A stretch of 30,029 nt of DNA. It comes from Rhodobacterales bacterium UBA5972 (lineage in GTDB: Bacteria > Pseudomonadota > Alphaproteobacteria > Rhodobacterales > Rhodobacteraceae). The notes below the pieces were generated by a model, which made no database searches, had not been told where the DNA came from, and was given only the letters and a program-made list of their open reading frames with translations. The stretch spans positions 37,874 to 67,902 of the forward strand of contig DJBQ01000049.1 of NCBI GenBank assembly GCA_002430125.1. The letters run 5' to 3'. The position numbers and the translations under genes are program-made. Positions within the stretch are counted from its first letter, which is position 1, and every line of letters starts with the position of its first letter. Of this stretch, positions 16,763 to 24,552 are shown in pieces.

Positions 16763-16932
16763 TTGATACTCCACCCGTTTCACCGTTGTTCAACCAGCCT
16801 AGACCGAACGGAATTAACGTGGAGTGAAAAGTAAAATGCGCCGAAAGTTGCATCTGGCCGCAACGCATTGTTAATCTCGGTGCTGCATCCTTCTGATCAC
16901 GGGGTCACCACCAAAAACGCTGGAGATGTGGC

Positions 16933-17256
16933 GTGATAAACTGGTCAAGGGTAAAAGAGCTGCAGGAAGATATCGGCGCTGACGAAATTGGCGAAGTTGT
17001 CGAATTATTCCTGGAGGAAGTGGAAGAAGTGATCGGCAGGCTGGCATCTTCGCCAGTCGAGGCTGAACTGGAACAGGACATGCATTTCCTGAAAGGCTGT
17101 GCGCTTAACCTTGGGTTTGATCAGCTTGGCAACATGTGTTCGGTCGCTGAAAAACTAGCGGGAAAAGGGCAGGTACAGGACATTCCGATTGCCGGAATTC
17201 TGGAAATGTACGCGCAGTCAAAGGAGGTGTTTTTAAGCCAGATTGGGACTGTTTAA
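16933..17256 (+). CDS. Stand-alone Hpt (histidine phosphotransfer) domain protein
   Basis: A 107-residue helical protein that would carry phosphate between a hybrid kinase and a response regulator. The phosphoacceptor is H51 in MHFLKGCALNLGF, the classic Hpt HxLKG motif with an acidic N-terminal helix pair before it. The start is GTG 16933 with GGAG 7 bases upstream. It is divergent from the receiver-PP2C gene across about 170 bases and is convergent with ilvA (20 bases apart). The shared control region and complementary domains suggest H51 may phosphorylate D71 of the neighbour; that is inference. A GTTGC/GCAAC repeat in the shared promoter region (near 16850) is too weak to assign. Confidence 0.87.
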   Translation: MINWSRVKELQEDIGADEIGEVVELFLEEVEEVIGRLASSPVEAELEQDMHFLKGCALNLGFDQLGNMCSVAEKLAGKGQVQDIPIAGILEMYAQSKEVFLSQIGTV

Positions 17257-17276
17257 GTTGGCAACTTTCAGGACGA

Positions 17277-18524
17277 TCAAACCAGAAACTGACTGAGGGC
17301 CTCGTTGTCGGTAATGTCTTGGTACGACATTCCCGACGCATCCAGCCGGGCGCAGATATCCGGGAAATCACCGGCGTTCTTGGCCTCGATCCCGATGAGG
17401 ACCGACCCAAAGTTACGCGCGGATTTCTTGAGGTATTCAAACCGGGTTATGTCGTCGTCAGGCCCAAGCGCGTTAAGAAATTCGCGCAGGGCGCCTGGGC
17501 GTTGCGGGAAGCGAATGATGAAGTATTTCTTCAGCCCGGCGAATTTAAGCGCGCGTTCTTTCACTTCGGGCAAACGCTCGAAATCAAAGTTACCGCCTGA
17601 GGTAACGCAAACAACGGTTTTGCCGCGAATGTCGTCGGCAATATCCTTAAGCGCATCAACGGATAAGGCGCCTGCCGGTTCAAGAACAATGCCTTCGACG
17701 TTCAGCATTTCCAACATTGTGGTGCAAATCCGGTCCTCTGATACCGCAATAACATGGGCAGGGTTCACGGCTGCAAGTGCTGCGTAGGTTTTGTCACCGA
17801 TACGCGCAACCGCTGCGCCATCGACGAAATTATTGACCTTTTTCAAAGCGATCGGGCCGTGGTTGGCAAGGGCTGCGGCCAGGCTTGCACCGCCCATTGG
17901 CTCCACAAACCTGAATTCGGTTTTGGGCGAAACGGCATTCAGGTAGGTTACAACCCCGGCAGACAGGCCCCCACCGCCGACTGGAAGAACGACGATATCT
18001 ATGGATTCGGGGCATTGTTCCAACATCTCGACTGCGACAGATGCCTGACCTTCGATCACGTTAAGATCGTCAAACGGCGACAGGAACGTGGCGTTTTCGG
18101 CGGCACAATATGATATGGCAGCCGCCAAAGTGTTCTCGAAATAATCGCCAACCAGTTGGATTTCAATATTGCTGCCGCCAAACGCTTTGGTCTTGTCAAT
18201 TTTTTGCTGCGGCGTCGTGACGGGCATGAAGATCACCCCATGTGCTGAAAAGTGCTTGCACATGAAGGCGACGCCCTGCGCGTGATTGCCAGCCGAAGCG
18301 CAAACAAACCGGTTGCGATCAGGGGTTTCGTCAAGGTTTTTTCGCATGGCATTAAACGCACCCCTGATTTTATAAGACCGCACCGGCGATAAATCTTCGC
18401 GCTTAAGGTAGATATTCGCGGCATAACGCGCCGACAGATACTCGTTCTTTTGCAGCGGCGTTTCCGCAAAAACAGCACGCATTTCACGACGAGAGGCCAT
18501 GGCCCGGGCGACAAAATCTGACAT
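17277..18524 (-). CDS. ilvA: Threonine ammonia-lyase (threonine dehydratase), biosynthetic
   Basis: PLP enzyme converting threonine to 2-oxobutanoate and ammonia, the committed step of isoleucine synthesis. The 415-residue form has the PLP lysine K52 in RSYKIRGAFNAM, the SAGNHAQGVA substrate loop, and the glycine-rich phosphate loop VGGGGLSAGV. One C-terminal ACT-like domain (FIIRFPQRPGALREFLNALG...) would give feedback control. ATG 18524 has an excellent ribosome site, AAGGAGGG, so an in-frame extension to 18611 is rejected. It is divergent from argG over 137 bases and convergent with the Hpt gene. Confidence 0.95.
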   Translation of the reverse strand: MSDFVARAMASRREMRAVFAETPLQKNEYLSARYAANIYLKREDLSPVRSYKIRGAFNAMRKNLDETPDRNRFVCASAGNHAQGVAFMCKHFSAHGVIFMPVTTPQQKIDKTKAFGGSNIEIQLVGDYFENTLAAAISYCAAENATFLSPFDDLNVIEGQASVAVEMLEQCPESIDIVVLPVGGGGLSAGVVTYLNAVSPKTEFRFVEPMGGASLAAALANHGPIALKKVNNFVDGAAVARIGDKTYAALAAVNPAHVIAVSEDRICTTMLEMLNVEGIVLEPAGALSVDALKDIADDIRGKTVVCVTSGGNFDFERLPEVKERALKFAGLKKYFIIRFPQRPGALREFLNALGPDDDITRFEYLKKSARNFGSVLIGIEAKNAGDFPDICARLDASGMSYQDITDNEALSQFLV

Positions 18525-18661
18525 GATCCCTCCTTGATTGGCGGCACTTAGGCCGCGAAATGCAGTAAAACACAACGCGACCGATGCGCCTATGCCGTTG
18601 CAGTGCCGCACAAAACCAAATAGACCGCCCGCCAGAAACCATACCTTGTCGGAGCATGCCA

Positions 18662-19888
18662 GTGTCAGCGCCTAAAAAAGTCGTTCTAGCCTATTCAGGC
18701 GGTTTGGATACATCGATCATTCTGAAATGGCTGCAAACTGAATACGGGTGTGAAGTCGTCACGTTCACCGCCGATCTGGGGCAGGGTGAGGAGTTGGAGC
18801 CGGCGCGGGCCAAGGCTGAATTGATGGGGATCAAGCCGGAAAACATCTATATCGAAGATGCCCGCGAAGAATTTGTCCGCGATTTCGTGTTTCCGATGTT
18901 CCGCGCCAATGCGGTTTACGAAGGGCTGTATCTGCTGGGAACTTCGATCGCACGACCGCTGATTTCCAAACGGCTGGTCGAGATTGCTGCCGAAACCGGG
19001 GCGGATGCGATTGCGCATGGCGCAACTGGCAAGGGCAACGATCAGGTTCGGTTCGAATTGTCGGCCTATGCACTGAACCCGGAAATCAAAGTTATTGCGC
19101 CGTGGCGCGAATGGGAACTGACCAGCCGCACGCGGTTGCTGGAATTTGCGGAAAAGAACCAAATTCCGATCGCCAAAGACAAGCGTGGCGAAGCGCCGTT
19201 TTCGGTGGATGCAAACCTTTTGCACACCTCGAGCGAAGGTAAAGTGCTGGAAAACCCTGCCGAGGCGGCGCCGGATTACGTCTATCAACGCACAGTTCAT
19301 CCGGAAGATGCACCAAACACGCCGGAATTTATCGAGATTACGTATGAAAAGGGTGATCCGGTCGCCATTAATGGTGTGGCGCACAGCCCGGCAGAAATGC
19401 TGACGGCACTGAACGAATATGGCGGCAGGCACGGGATTGGCCGTCTTGATCTGGTCGAAGGTCGTTTTGTCGGCATGAAATCACGCGGGATTTATGAAAC
19501 TCCGGGCGGGACGATCATGCTGGAAGCGCATAGGGGGATTGAATCAATCACGCTGGATCGGGGTGCAGCACATCTTAAAGACGAGTTGATGCCGAAATAT
19601 GCCGAAATGATTTACAACGGCTTTTGGTTCAGTCCGGAACGGGAAATGCTGCAGGCGTTGATCGACAAAAGCCAGCATTATGTGGCGGGAACGGTTCGTT
19701 TGAAGCTATATAAAGGGCTGGTTCAAACGGTTGGGCGCTGGTCGAGATACAGCCTGTATTCGGAACAGCACGTCACATTTGAGGACGATCAAGGGGCATA
19801 TGACCAGAAAGATGCGGGCGGTTTTATAAAAATTAACGCGTTAAGGCTGCGGCTGTTGGCGATGCGAAACTTGCGCGAAAACAATTAG
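18662..19888 (+). CDS. argG: Argininosuccinate synthase
   Basis: Joins citrulline and aspartate with ATP in arginine synthesis. The protein has the ATP-pyrophosphatase loop AYSGGLDTS near residues 10-18, [22 protein letters not shown] and the C-terminal segment [14 protein letters not shown] of the type I enzyme. The length of 408 residues is normal. GTG 18662 is preferred: GGAG lies 7 bases upstream and the protein then begins MSAPKKVV as in relatives, whereas an ATG at 18656 would leave only one base of spacing. The stop at 19888 is followed by a structured 222-base gap. Confidence 0.96.
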   Translation: MSAPKKVVLAYSGGLDTSIILKWLQTEYGCEVVTFTADLGQGEELEPARAKAELMGIKPENIYIEDAREEFVRDFVFPMFRANAVYEGLYLLGTSIARPLISKRLVEIAAETGADAIAHGATGKGNDQVRFELSAYALNPEIKVIAPWREWELTSRTRLLEFAEKNQIPIAKDKRGEAPFSVDANLLHTSSEGKVLENPAEAAPDYVYQRTVHPEDAPNTPEFIEITYEKGDPVAINGVAHSPAEMLTALNEYGGRHGIGRLDLVEGRFVGMKSRGIYETPGGTIMLEAHRGIESITLDRGAAHLKDELMPKYAEMIYNGFWFSPEREMLQALIDKSQHYVAGTVRLKLYKGLVQTVGRWSRYSLYSEQHVTFEDDQGAYDQKDAGGFIKINALRLRLLAMRNLRENN

Positions 19889-19937
19889 GCGTTTTGCTGT
19901 TCTGGACGGTAAGCCCCTAAAATAATTGCAGAATTGC

Positions 19938-19983
19938 AACACCCGTCCAAAGGTTCACGAATCGCTTGGATTTCGCGGGTGTT
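19938..19983 (+). terminator. Extended imperfect hairpin behind argG
   Basis: AACACCCG (19938-19945) pairs with CGGGTGTT (19976-19983); directly inside, TCCAA (19946-19950) pairs with TTGGA (19966-19970), leaving a 5-base bulge on one side and a 15-base loop. It starts 49 bases after argG. It could end argG transcripts, but there is only a short T-run after it (TTTCC), so a structured leader of the downstream Hint gene is also possible. Confidence 0.4.
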
Positions 19984-20036
19984 TCCAAATTCGAAACAAT
20001 AGTCTCCGGGGACTTAGTAAGGTTACGAATAAGCCA

Positions 20037-20065
20037 GTGACCCGTTCTTGATAAAAAGAGGTCAC
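20037..20065 (+). promoter_or_regulatory. Inverted repeat GTGACC-N17-GGTCAC upstream of the Hint gene
   Basis: Perfect 6-base arms separated by 17 bases, the loop holding an A-rich tract, 45 bases before the Hint gene's GTG. It is followed by CGGCCAAAAAAAG. The symmetry suggests a regulator site or a leader stem; nothing nearby names the regulator. Confidence 0.35.
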
Positions 20066-20110
20066 GGCCAAAAAAAGAGCAATAAATGCCACGCGGTTAG
20101 GAGGCGAGCC

Positions 20111-21091
20111 GTGCCAACGACGACGATTACCATCTATGAGGTGTCAAATTCCTATGTCACCAACGGCAGCAACACGTCCATTTCGGGTGTGTTTCAGCTG
20201 ACGATAACTGATGGCGACTTAACTTTGCAAAGCTCAGAAGGCTCGGATTCCGGATCCTCGCAAGTGATGACAATGGACGGATCTGCAGTTCAGAGGTATC
20301 GTTTCTATTACGACGATACGATCTCGATTAATGGCGGTACCGAGACGGTTAAAACGTTCCAGCTCCGGATTAACGGTGTCATGCGCTCGTTTATTATGAA
20401 CGATTCCGGGCCAACCATTCCGAGCGCAACGGTTGGAACTACCTTCAATTTGTTGGGCTACACGAATTATACAAATGTAAATTATTCGCAACTTTTGTGT
20501 TTTGTGCGTGGGACCCGAATTTTAACCAGCAAGGGAAATCGGCCCGTTGAAAATCTGCGGATCGGTGATCTGGTGGAAACCAAAGACCATGGCATGCAAC
20601 CGATACGCTGGGCCGGTAAGGCCAGTCTATCTATCCGGGATCTGATTGCCCAACCGCATTTGCGTCCGGTCCTAATTCCCGCCAGCAGTTTCGCCCGCAA
20701 CGTTCCTGCGCGGGATTTATATGTCTCTCCGCAACACCGCGTTATGCTCAGTGGTTGGCAGGTTGAACTTAATTTCGGTACGGATGAGGTTATTGCGCCA
20801 GCGGCTTCGATGGTCGGCAAGAACGGTATCCGGATTGATGTAGATCGCCGAGAGGTTGAATACTTTCACATCATGTTTGACCGCCATGAAATGATTCTCA
20901 GTGAAGGTTTGGCGACCGAAAGTTTCCTTGCTGGGGCAACGACGATCAGCGGCATGGATAAGGCACTGCTTGACGAGATACTGGAGCTGTTCCCCGAACT
21001 GGCAAGCGGTGCAGCCACCAAAGCCACTGAGCCTGCCAGACCGATATTGCAACGGTTCGAGGTGAATACATTGAAAGAATTGGCTGCTTAA
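20111..21091 (+). CDS. Hint (Hedgehog/intein-like) domain protein, Hint_2 type
   Basis: A 326-residue protein in two parts. Residues 1-129 are Ser/Thr/Gly-rich with predicted beta strands, few basic residues and no recognisable signal peptide. Residues 130-275 form a Hint domain: C130 in LLCFVRGTRILTS is block A, RPVENLRIGDLVET follows, VSPQHRVMLSG (H209) is block B, and YFHIMFDRHEMILSEG is the C-terminal block. C130 is the only cysteine. The last 50 residues are helical. Hint domains perform N-to-S acyl shifts that can cleave the chain before the cysteine; the usual intein C-terminal Asn is absent, favouring cleavage over splicing. GTG 20111 is fixed by a perfect AGGAGG at 20099-20104. Its role is unknown. 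Confidence 0.85.
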   Translation: MPTTTITIYEVSNSYVTNGSNTSISGVFQLTITDGDLTLQSSEGSDSGSSQVMTMDGSAVQRYRFYYDDTISINGGTETVKTFQLRINGVMRSFIMNDSGPTIPSATVGTTFNLLGYTNYTNVNYSQLLCFVRGTRILTSKGNRPVENLRIGDLVETKDHGMQPIRWAGKASLSIRDLIAQPHLRPVLIPASSFARNVPARDLYVSPQHRVMLSGWQVELNFGTDEVIAPAASMVGKNGIRIDVDRREVEYFHIMFDRHEMILSEGLATESFLAGATTISGMDKALLDEILELFPELASGAATKATEPARPILQRFEVNTLKELAA

Positions 21092-21804
21092 AGCCTGAAT
21101 TTGCGCATTTTCTCATAGTACGACAAGGCCTGCTCCAGAACCGGCCGCAAATGGTCGTCAACTTGTGGCAAGTCGGGTTCGGGTGCGGCAAAACCGGTTG
21201 ACTGCCGGACGGCCCCGTACCAATGCGCCGCCCAGGCCCCATCATCAGGGTGGCCACCTTGTTGCCAATGTAACATTTCCGGCTGAAATGGCAGATTGAT
21301 CCTGAGGCAAAGCTTTCGCAGTTGTGTTTCCGGGTCCATTCGAATGTCAAAACTGTCCAGTACCGGCGGCGGGGTTCCCAATTGCTGGCAGACCAAATCA
21401 AACAATTCAGCCTGCTGGCGAAACCCAATATCGTCCAGCGTCGGGTTCTCGCGTTTTGCAGCATAACTGGCAACCACCCGGGCGGGATGACGGATCAGAA
21501 AGACATTTGTGCAGTCGGCGATCCAGCTTCGGTCAAATCCGTGGATCATGTGCTGGGTCATATGTTTTTGATAGAATACAGATTTGCCATGTGGGGTTGG
21601 GCCAAGGCATTTTGCAATCACTTTACTGGCATCCTGCAATCCGGCCGACAGGATTTCTGCACGCATTGGATGTTGCAAACCTGTTGCCTGCAAATAGGCT
21701 GCGTAAAACGGTTCGTCCCAGATGGCGCAATCGGTTCTGGCGGCGAAAGCATACATCATAGCGGTTGAAAGGTTGCGTGGCCCCGACCAGACCGCAAGTC
21801 TCAT
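21088..21804 (-). CDS. Sulfotransferase-like P-loop protein
   Basis: A 238-residue protein with the 5'-phosphosulfate-binding loop WSGPRNLSTAM (6-16) and a 3'-phosphate-type motif FLIRHPARVVASYAA in the middle, both typical of PAPS-dependent sulfotransferase folds. The C-terminal WAAHWYGAVRQSTGF is compatible with the family. It overlaps the upstream aminotransferase by 4 bases (ATGA) and ends 4 bases inside the convergent Hint gene. The acceptor is unknown. Because the loop is short and the protein compact, true sulfotransfer activity is not assured; it may be a related nucleotide-binding protein. Confidence 0.75.
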   Translation of the reverse strand: MRLAVWSGPRNLSTAMMYAFAARTDCAIWDEPFYAAYLQATGLQHPMRAEILSAGLQDASKVIAKCLGPTPHGKSVFYQKHMTQHMIHGFDRSWIADCTNVFLIRHPARVVASYAAKRENPTLDDIGFRQQAELFDLVCQQLGTPPPVLDSFDIRMDPETQLRKLCLRINLPFQPEMLHWQQGGHPDDGAWAAHWYGAVRQSTGFAAPEPDLPQVDDHLRPVLEQALSYYEKMRKFRL

Positions 21805-22709
21805 GCAGTTTCCAGCCGCACCAGATCAGCATAAATCCCGCGCAGTTTAGCGGTAACCGGCCCAAGCGTTCCATCGCCGATTTGCCGACCGTCTAGTGTT
21901 GAAACCGGGGTTTGCGCGCCAAACGTACCGGTCAAAAAGGCCTCGTCAGCGCCGTAGGTATCGACCAGCGAATAGTTGCGTTCAAAAATCGGAATGTCAT
22001 TGGCACGGCACAGATCGATCACTTTCTGCCGGGTAATCCCGTTCATGCAATAATCCCCGGTCGAGGTCCAAACTGCACCCTTGCGCACGATGAAAAAGTT
22101 GCAGGCATTGGTCGTATTCACAAAGCCATGCACGTCCAGCATTAACGCCTCGTCCGCCCCGGCTTTTTCCGCAGCAATACAGGCCAGAACGCAGTTTAGT
22201 TTGCTGTGCGAGTTCAGCTTGGGGTCCTGGCTCATTGGCAGGCCGCGAATATGCGGCACTGTTGCCAGGCGAATTGGGCGGGGGATCGAGGGTTTGGAAT
22301 GTTCAACGATGATAACCATCGTCGGGCCTGAACGCGACAGCGACGGATGCTGAAACGGTTTAACTTTTACCCCGCGGGTGATCATCAGGCGTGCGTGCGC
22401 ATCGGTGTGCATATTGTTGGCTTGGCGGGTTGCTTCCAGCGCCTGGATGACGCCGCTGCGATCCATTCCGATATCAAGGTCAATCGCTTTGGAGGCCTCG
22501 AATAAGCGATCCATATGTTCATTCAGAAACGCCCATTTGCCGTTATAAAGCCGAAGGCCCTCCCAAATACCGTCGCCCAGCATAAAGCCGCTGTCGTAGA
22601 CAGACACTTTGGCCATATCACGCGGCACGATCTGACCGTCCACATAGATCAGGATCGACTCGTTGCGGTCGTCGTCTTCGGCCTGATGGGTGGTGACGTC
22701 TGTTGACAT
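21801..22709 (-). CDS. Class IV (branched-chain/D-amino-acid type) aminotransferase
   Basis: A second fold-type IV PLP transaminase in the window, 302 residues. Motifs: SVYDSGFMLGDGIWEGLRLYNG (36-57), the likely PLP lysine K170 in LNSHSKLNCVLA, DEALMLDVHGFVNTTNACNFF and GDYCMNGITRQKVIDL. The pattern is of the BCAT/D-AAT superfamily but differs from the partial ilvE at the window start, so it is probably not the main IlvE. ATG 22709 follows a strong GGAGG site; an in-frame extension to 22793 is rejected. Translational coupling to the sulfotransferase-like gene suggests one pathway, possibly on the same small amine or keto-acid substrate. Confidence 0.85.
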   Translation of the reverse strand: MSTDVTTHQAEDDDRNESILIYVDGQIVPRDMAKVSVYDSGFMLGDGIWEGLRLYNGKWAFLNEHMDRLFEASKAIDLDIGMDRSGVIQALEATRQANNMHTDAHARLMITRGVKVKPFQHPSLSRSGPTMVIIVEHSKPSIPRPIRLATVPHIRGLPMSQDPKLNSHSKLNCVLACIAAEKAGADEALMLDVHGFVNTTNACNFFIVRKGAVWTSTGDYCMNGITRQKVIDLCRANDIPIFERNYSLVDTYGADEAFLTGTFGAQTPVSTLDGRQIGDGTLGPVTAKLRGIYADLVRLETA

Positions 22710-22859
22710 GGTTCCTCCGGAATTTGGGCAAGGATAGACAGACACAGGAACAAGGCCAAGCGGTTTCACGACTTCACGGATGCGTGACCTCACGGCTATG
22801 TCAATTCTATTTCACCGGTTTTCTGACAAAGAGTGCCCAGCAAACGAAAGGCGTCCCCG

Positions 22860-23513
22860 ATGAAAACCCTGAAACCCATCCTGCTTTTGATCGCGATTGT
22901 GGCTGGAGCTATCCTGCAAAACAGCGCGGCAAGTGCGCGTGACATCCAAACGGCGGTTTTTGCGGGGGGATGTTTTTGGTGTGTGGAATCAGATTTTGAC
23001 CACGTGAAAGGCGTCATTGAAACCACGTCAGGTTATACCGGAGGCACCACAAAAAATCCGACCTATAAGCAGGTCACCAAAGGCGGCACCGGACATTACG
23101 AGTCTGTGCGCATCAAGTTTGACGCTGACGTCGTTACCTATCGTGAATTGGCCGATATCTTTTGGCGGACGATTGATGTTTTTGACGCTGGTGGGCAGTT
23201 TTGTGACCGGGGCGACAGTTATCGGGCTGCTGTGTTTACAAACGGAGATGCCCAGAAAGCCGACGTAACTGCGTCGAAAGCCGCGGCTGAGGGTGTTTTG
23301 GGCCGGAAATTCGCAACCAAAATCGTGAATGCGACGACATTTTATCCCGCCGAGGGATATCACCAGAATTACTATTTAGGCACCAATCGGGTGCTGACGC
23401 GATTTGGCTATGTCAAACAGGCGGACGCTTACAAAAGCTATCGCAAGGGCTGCGGTCGCGATGCGCGGGTCAAAGCCATCTGGGGTAAATCTGCGCCGTT
23501 TGCCGGGTCTTGA
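22860..23513 (+). CDS. msrA: Peptide methionine sulfoxide reductase MsrA, exported
   Basis: Reduces methionine-S-sulfoxide in proteins. The 217-residue product begins with a signal peptide: a Lys-containing start, hydrophobic residues 7-20 and a likely cut after ASA (residue 26). The active site GGCFWC with nucleophile C38 follows, then TTSGYTGG and YHQNYY. Possible resolving cysteines are in GQFCDRGDSYRAAVF and near the C-terminus (about C198). An ATG at 22860 fits the signal peptide best. The secreted location implies repair of envelope proteins. It is convergent with yggT, two bases apart. Confidence 0.92.
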   Translation: MKTLKPILLLIAIVAGAILQNSAASARDIQTAVFAGGCFWCVESDFDHVKGVIETTSGYTGGTTKNPTYKQVTKGGTGHYESVRIKFDADVVTYRELADIFWRTIDVFDAGGQFCDRGDSYRAAVFTNGDAQKADVTASKAAAEGVLGRKFATKIVNATTFYPAEGYHQNYYLGTNRVLTRFGYVKQADAYKSYRKGCGRDARVKAIWGKSAPFAGS

Positions 23514-23515
23514 GT

Positions 23516-23806
23516 TTAGAACGCTGCAAAGGCACCGTTACGGATAAGCACAAGACGCACGGCGATCAGGCCGACTAAAACAACCAGCGGGGCCAAATCC
23601 ATACCGCCAAGGTTAGGCAGGAATTGCCGCACTTTGGAATAGATGGGTTCAAGCAGCCGGTTAAGTCCCATCCAAATCTGCGCGACGATCGGTTGACGCA
23701 GGTTCAGCACCTGAAAATTGATCAGCCAGCTCATGACCACATGCGCGATCACGATATAATAGGCAAGATTTGCGATCAGCAGCAGGATACTCAGGATCGA
23801 ACCCAT
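23516..23806 (-). CDS. YggT-family integral membrane protein
   Basis: A 96-residue protein with two hydrophobic stretches (about 4-30 and 70-88) separated by the conserved loop LNRLLEPIYSKVRQFLPNLGGMDLAPLVV, which is the YggT signature. Such proteins are found in many bacteria near division or osmotic functions; the molecular role is not settled. The start has an AGAAGG ribosome site. It is divergent from the thioesterase-like gene, across a region holding a 10-bp inverted repeat. Confidence 0.88.
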   Translation of the reverse strand: MGSILSILLLIANLAYYIVIAHVVMSWLINFQVLNLRQPIVAQIWMGLNRLLEPIYSKVRQFLPNLGGMDLAPLVVLVGLIAVRLVLIRNGAFAAF

Positions 23807-23865
23807 TTTGAAACCTTCTTTTGTCCGTGTTCAGGTGCAGACCTAATTGTCATTCGCCTGTGATG

Positions 23866-23899
23866 CAAGACCAACTGCAGTGACGCAATGTTGGTCTTG
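23866..23899. promoter_or_regulatory. 10-bp perfect inverted repeat between yggT and the thioesterase-like gene
   Basis: CAAGACCAAC (23866-23875) and GTTGGTCTTG (23890-23899) flank a 14-base loop. Since the flanking genes diverge from here (yggT starts at 23806, the other at 23950), it is not a terminator for either. It is either an operator for a dimeric regulator or a stem in the leader of the plus-strand transcript, ending 50 bases before the start codon. Confidence 0.5.
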
Positions 23900-23949
23900 A
23901 TCTTGTTACGCTCTGCCCGCAGAACAGCGCCGGAAACTGGAGCGCCGCA

Positions 23950-24480
23950 ATGTACCCGATTTTTCGATTTGCCAAGGAAATGGTGGTCCACCGACGGGCG
24001 GACAAGTTATTGCCTACGGAAATTCATATATCTTCACATCTGTGCTGGCCATGGGATGTTGATCCGTGGATGGAGCTGAACAATGGTCGGACGCTGACGC
24101 TGTATGATTTGGGACGGATGCCGTTATTATCCCGGTTGCGAATGACCACCGCGATGAAAAAACAGGGCTGGGGAATGGCGGTTGCTGGTGCCTCGGTGCG
24201 ATATCGGCGGCGGGTTAAGATGTTCCAAAGATTGAAAATGCAGTCCACCTTGCTAGGGTGGGACGAACGGTTTTTTTATTTCCAACAGTCGATGTGGCAC
24301 AAAGGCGAGGCAAGTTCCTCGATCCTTATACGGTCTGCAATGACCGACCAGAACGGCATTGCTGCGCCGCAAAAGGCCGCAAGTTTGTTGGGTTGGGGCG
24401 ATGTGTCACCGGCTTTGCCGGACTATGTGATCGACTGGATTGCCGCCGAAGGCCAACGCCCTTGGCCGCCGGTGGTTTGA
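23950..24480 (+). CDS. Hotdog-fold thioesterase-family protein (4HBT_2-like)
   Basis: A 176-residue soluble protein. The segment WPWDVDPWMELNNGRTLTLYDLGRM resembles the hotdog thioesterase motif in which D and N-rich residues precede a long central helix (the ...NNGRxLxLxDLGR pattern seen in the THEM6-like and bacterial 4HBT_2 proteins). A later part, STLLGWDERFFYFQQSMW, fits the beta strands of the fold. No signal peptide or TM segment is seen. The start has GGAG 9 bases upstream. Thioesterase activity on an acyl-CoA is likely from the fold; the substrate is not. It is followed at 72 bases by the MFS gene on the same strand. Confidence 0.7.
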   Translation: MYPIFRFAKEMVVHRRADKLLPTEIHISSHLCWPWDVDPWMELNNGRTLTLYDLGRMPLLSRLRMTTAMKKQGWGMAVAGASVRYRRRVKMFQRLKMQSTLLGWDERFFYFQQSMWHKGEASSSILIRSAMTDQNGIAAPQKAASLLGWGDVSPALPDYVIDWIAAEGQRPWPPVV

Positions 24481-24552
24481 CAGAAAGCCCCTTGCCCTGA
24501 CGCAGTGAAACCTGTCTTATTCTGGAAAGAACAAAATCAGGGACGGGATAAA

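Noticed and set aside
18695..19432. 245-codon reading frame antisense to argG
   Set aside because: Lies wholly inside argG on the other strand; composition is that of an antisense shadow and no motif is recognisable.
22774..22787. TCACG-GATG-CGTGA repeat between the aminotransferase and msrA
   Set aside because: Arms are only five bases, within a stretch of several TCACG-like repeats, so chance is likely.
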